A stretch of DNA of 7,047 bases from Deltaproteobacteria bacterium (GTDB lineage: Bacteria > Myxococcota > Myxococcia > Myxococcales > 40CM-4-68-19). The stretch covers positions 1 to 7,047 of the forward strand of contig VBKQ01000057.1 in NCBI GenBank assembly GCA_005879505.1, given 5' to 3'. Every line of letters begins with the position of its first letter. Position 1 is the first letter of the stretch. Shown here piece by piece: positions 5,227 through 7,047 of this stretch. Below the pieces are notes generated by a model that was not told where the DNA came from, searched no databases, and was given only the letters and a program-made list of their open reading frames with translations. A program made the position numbers and the translations under genes.

Positions 5227-7047
5227 TCAAGGCGCGAGCACCTTCAGTTTCTTCACGATTTCCGCGCGCACCCGGGGCCCGTCCCGGTCGGAGCGATCGG
5301 GCGGATCGATCATCGCCTGCGCCTCCGCGGCCGACGGCCGCCGCCTCGATCCGGGCAGGAGGAGGGCCAGGGCGCGACGAAAGGCGGAGAGCGCCTCCTC
5401 CTTCTTTCCGGCAGCGAGCAGCGCATCCCCGAGGTGGCTGAGAATGACCGGATCGCGCGGCGTGAGCCGGTCGGCGCGGCGCAGCTCCGCCAGCGCTTCC
5501 GAGGCCCGGCCGAGCTTGAGCAGACAGAACCCGTAGGAATCGGCGATCGCCCCATCGTCGGGGCGCAGCTCGACGGCCCGCGCCAGCAAGTCCTCCGCTT
5601 CGCGCAGATCGGCGGGCTTTCCCCGCTCCGTTAAAGTATATCCAATGTAATTCAAAGCGCCGGCGTGCTGCGGCTGCACCACCAGCACCTTGCGCATGGT
5701 GGAGAGCGCTTTCTGCCGCATCCCCGCGCGATCCTGCGCGTTCCCGAGCGCATACAGGACGGCGCCAGTCTCCGGATGCGCGCGCACGGAGGCGGCCAGG
5801 ATCTGCTCCGCCTCGGCCGCCTTTCCCGCGCGATCGAAGGCCTCGAGCAGCGCCAGCGCCACGCCTTCCTCCGCCGGATGCTCCGCAAAGAAAACGCGCA
5901 ACCGCCGCATCGATTCGGGCGCCTCTCCCGCCCTCCCCCTGGCCAGCGCGCCCTGTACCTGCGCGTCGAGCACCAGCGCGTCAGGCTCGATGCCGAGGAA
6001 CGCCGGCGAGGGCGGTTCCTCTCCGCGCGCTCTCAGCGACCGCTCCACCGCCTCGAATGCGAGCGCACCCTCGCGGGGACGCCCGCGCTGGACCAGCGCC
6101 AGCGCCCGGTAGAAGGACAGCTCGGGATGATCCGGGTACAGGCGCAGCGCCCCTTCGAGCGCGCGCTGCGCGTCGGCGCTGCGGTGGGCGCCAAGCAGGG
6201 GGACCGCGACGCGCAGCAGGGCCAGGCAGACATCGCGCCGGTCCTCCTCGCGCTCGCCGCTGACGCCGTCCGAAGGCTCCAGGTTCGCGGCGAGGGCGAG
6301 CAGCTTGCGGGCATGCGCGGTGACGGCTTCGACGTCGCCCTCAGCGAGCGCAACCCGCGCCAGCGCGGCGAGCACTTCCGGCGATTCCGGGCGCTGCGCC
6401 AGCAGGCGCAGATATCGCTCGCGCGCGTCCGCGTACTTGCGCCTCGCTTCCAAGAACGTCGCCTCCGCGATCAGCGCTTCAGGATCGGCCGGGGATGCGC
6501 TTCGTGCCTGGGCGAACGCACGCTCGGCGGCGTGCTCGTCGCCGTGCTGCGCCCACCAGCGGCCCATCTCCACGAAGACCCCGGCCGCCTGCTCCCGCAG
6601 CCGGTCCGCGGCAACGAGAGCGTCGCCGTCGTCGTCGGCGAGGTCCTGCGCGCGCTGCACCCGCTCGCCCAGCTTGTCCGCAATCACCTGGGCACCCGGA
6701 GCGTCTCCCGTCGAAAGCAGCAGCCGCGCCAGCTCCCGGTACGCGTCGGGATCGTCGGGCTGCGACTCGATGGCTGCCTGGAAATGATCGCGGGCCTGCA
6801 TCGGCTGGTTGCGCGAGACGGCGATCCGGCCGGCGAGGAGATGAGCAGGACCGTGGTGCGGGTCGAGCGACAGCGCGGAGGCGAGCTCGGCATCTGCATC
6901 GGCGAGGCGGGCCTGCTTGATCAGCACGTCCGCGAGCACCGCATGGAGGTAGGCAGACTCCGGATCGTAGAGGAGCGCCTCGCGCAGCTCCTCGGCCGCG
7001 GTGACCAGGTCGTCCGCGTTCTTCGCCAGCAGGGCGTCCAGGTAGTG
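5227..7047 (-). CDS. Long TPR-repeat protein, N terminus beyond right edge
   Basis: At least 606 residues of almost continuous tetratricopeptide repeats, helical hairpins that act as protein-interaction scaffolds. The frame is open to the right edge, so the GTG at 6939 is only an internal codon; the residues before it (AAEELREALLYDPESAYLHA) are already TPR. About a dozen repeats are visible, regular examples being DADAELASALSLDPHHGPAH and SEALAELRRADRLTPRDPVI. Near the C terminus, ALNYIGYTLTERG followed by LRPDDGAIADSYGFCLLKLG and HLGDALLAAGKKEEAL matches a layout I know from proteobacterial TPR proteins, some near lolB/ispE genes. The C-terminal tail is basic (VRAEIVKKLKVLAP). Location cannot be judged without the N terminus, and a function cannot be assigned. 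The stop is 52 nt before the hydrolase GTG, so it is probably in the same operon. Confidence 0.92.
   Translation of the reverse strand, partial: HYLDALLAKNADDLVTAAEELREALLYDPESAYLHAVLADVLIKQARLADADAELASALSLDPHHGPAHLLAGRIAVSRNQPMQARDHFQAAIESQPDDPDAYRELARLLLSTGDAPGAQVIADKLGERVQRAQDLADDDGDALVAADRLREQAAGVFVEMGRWWAQHGDEHAAERAFAQARSASPADPEALIAEATFLEARRKYADARERYLRLLAQRPESPEVLAALARVALAEGDVEAVTAHARKLLALAANLEPSDGVSGEREEDRRDVCLALLRVAVPLLGAHRSADAQRALEGALRLYPDHPELSFYRALALVQRGRPREGALAFEAVERSLRARGEEPPSPAFLGIEPDALVLDAQVQGALARGRAGEAPESMRRLRVFFAEHPAEEGVALALLEAFDRAGKAAEAEQILAASVRAHPETGAVLYALGNAQDRAGMRQKALSTMRKVLVVQPQHAGALNYIGYTLTERGKPADLREAEDLLARAVELRPDDGAIADSYGFCLLKLGRASEALAELRRADRLTPRDPVILSHLGDALLAAGKKEEALSAFRRALALLLPGSRRRPSAAEAQAMIDPPDRSDRDGPRVRAEIVKKLKVLAP

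Overview
The window is about 70% GC and carries seven protein genes, two of them cut by the window edges. I saw no tRNA, rRNA, CRISPR array or insertion sequence. Two probable lipoproteins point to a Gram-negative cell. Very high GC, a eukaryote-like Ser/Thr kinase and long TPR proteins suggest a Myxococcota-type (Anaeromyxobacter-like) chromosome. That assignment is inference from style, not from a marker gene.

Left block (1-2342, all minus strand): a compact cassette read from right to left. It starts with a 40-residue, very basic Lys-Ser-His repeat peptide behind an exact AGGAGG ribosome-binding site. A 10-bp hairpin follows, then a complete ABC exporter half-transporter, then after a single base the N-terminal half of a divergent Ser/Thr kinase that runs off the left edge. 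The small gene is easy to miss because the long open frame of the ABC gene runs over it in another frame. A basic repeat peptide, an exporter and a kinase together are the most interesting content here. Possible readings are an exported and phosphorylated cationic peptide or a RiPP-like system, but no function is shown by the sequence.

Middle (2343-3067): a 266-bp divergent intergenic region with a 14-bp perfect palindrome and a larger two-part inverted repeat. It is followed by a plus-strand lipoprotein whose C-terminal half has a strict five-residue hydrophobic periodicity, suggesting a beta-solenoid.

Right block (3080-7047, all minus strand): a housekeeping-looking operon read from right to left. 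It encodes a long TPR protein (N terminus off the window), a monoacylglycerol-lipase/lysophospholipase-like alpha/beta hydrolase behind an AAAGGAGG site, orotate phosphoribosyltransferase (PyrE), and an unrecognised lipoprotein. The last three genes are joined by 4-nt overlaps (ATGA, then GTGA), so they are probably co-translated. The last lipoprotein gene converges on the middle lipoprotein gene with only 12 bp between stop codons.
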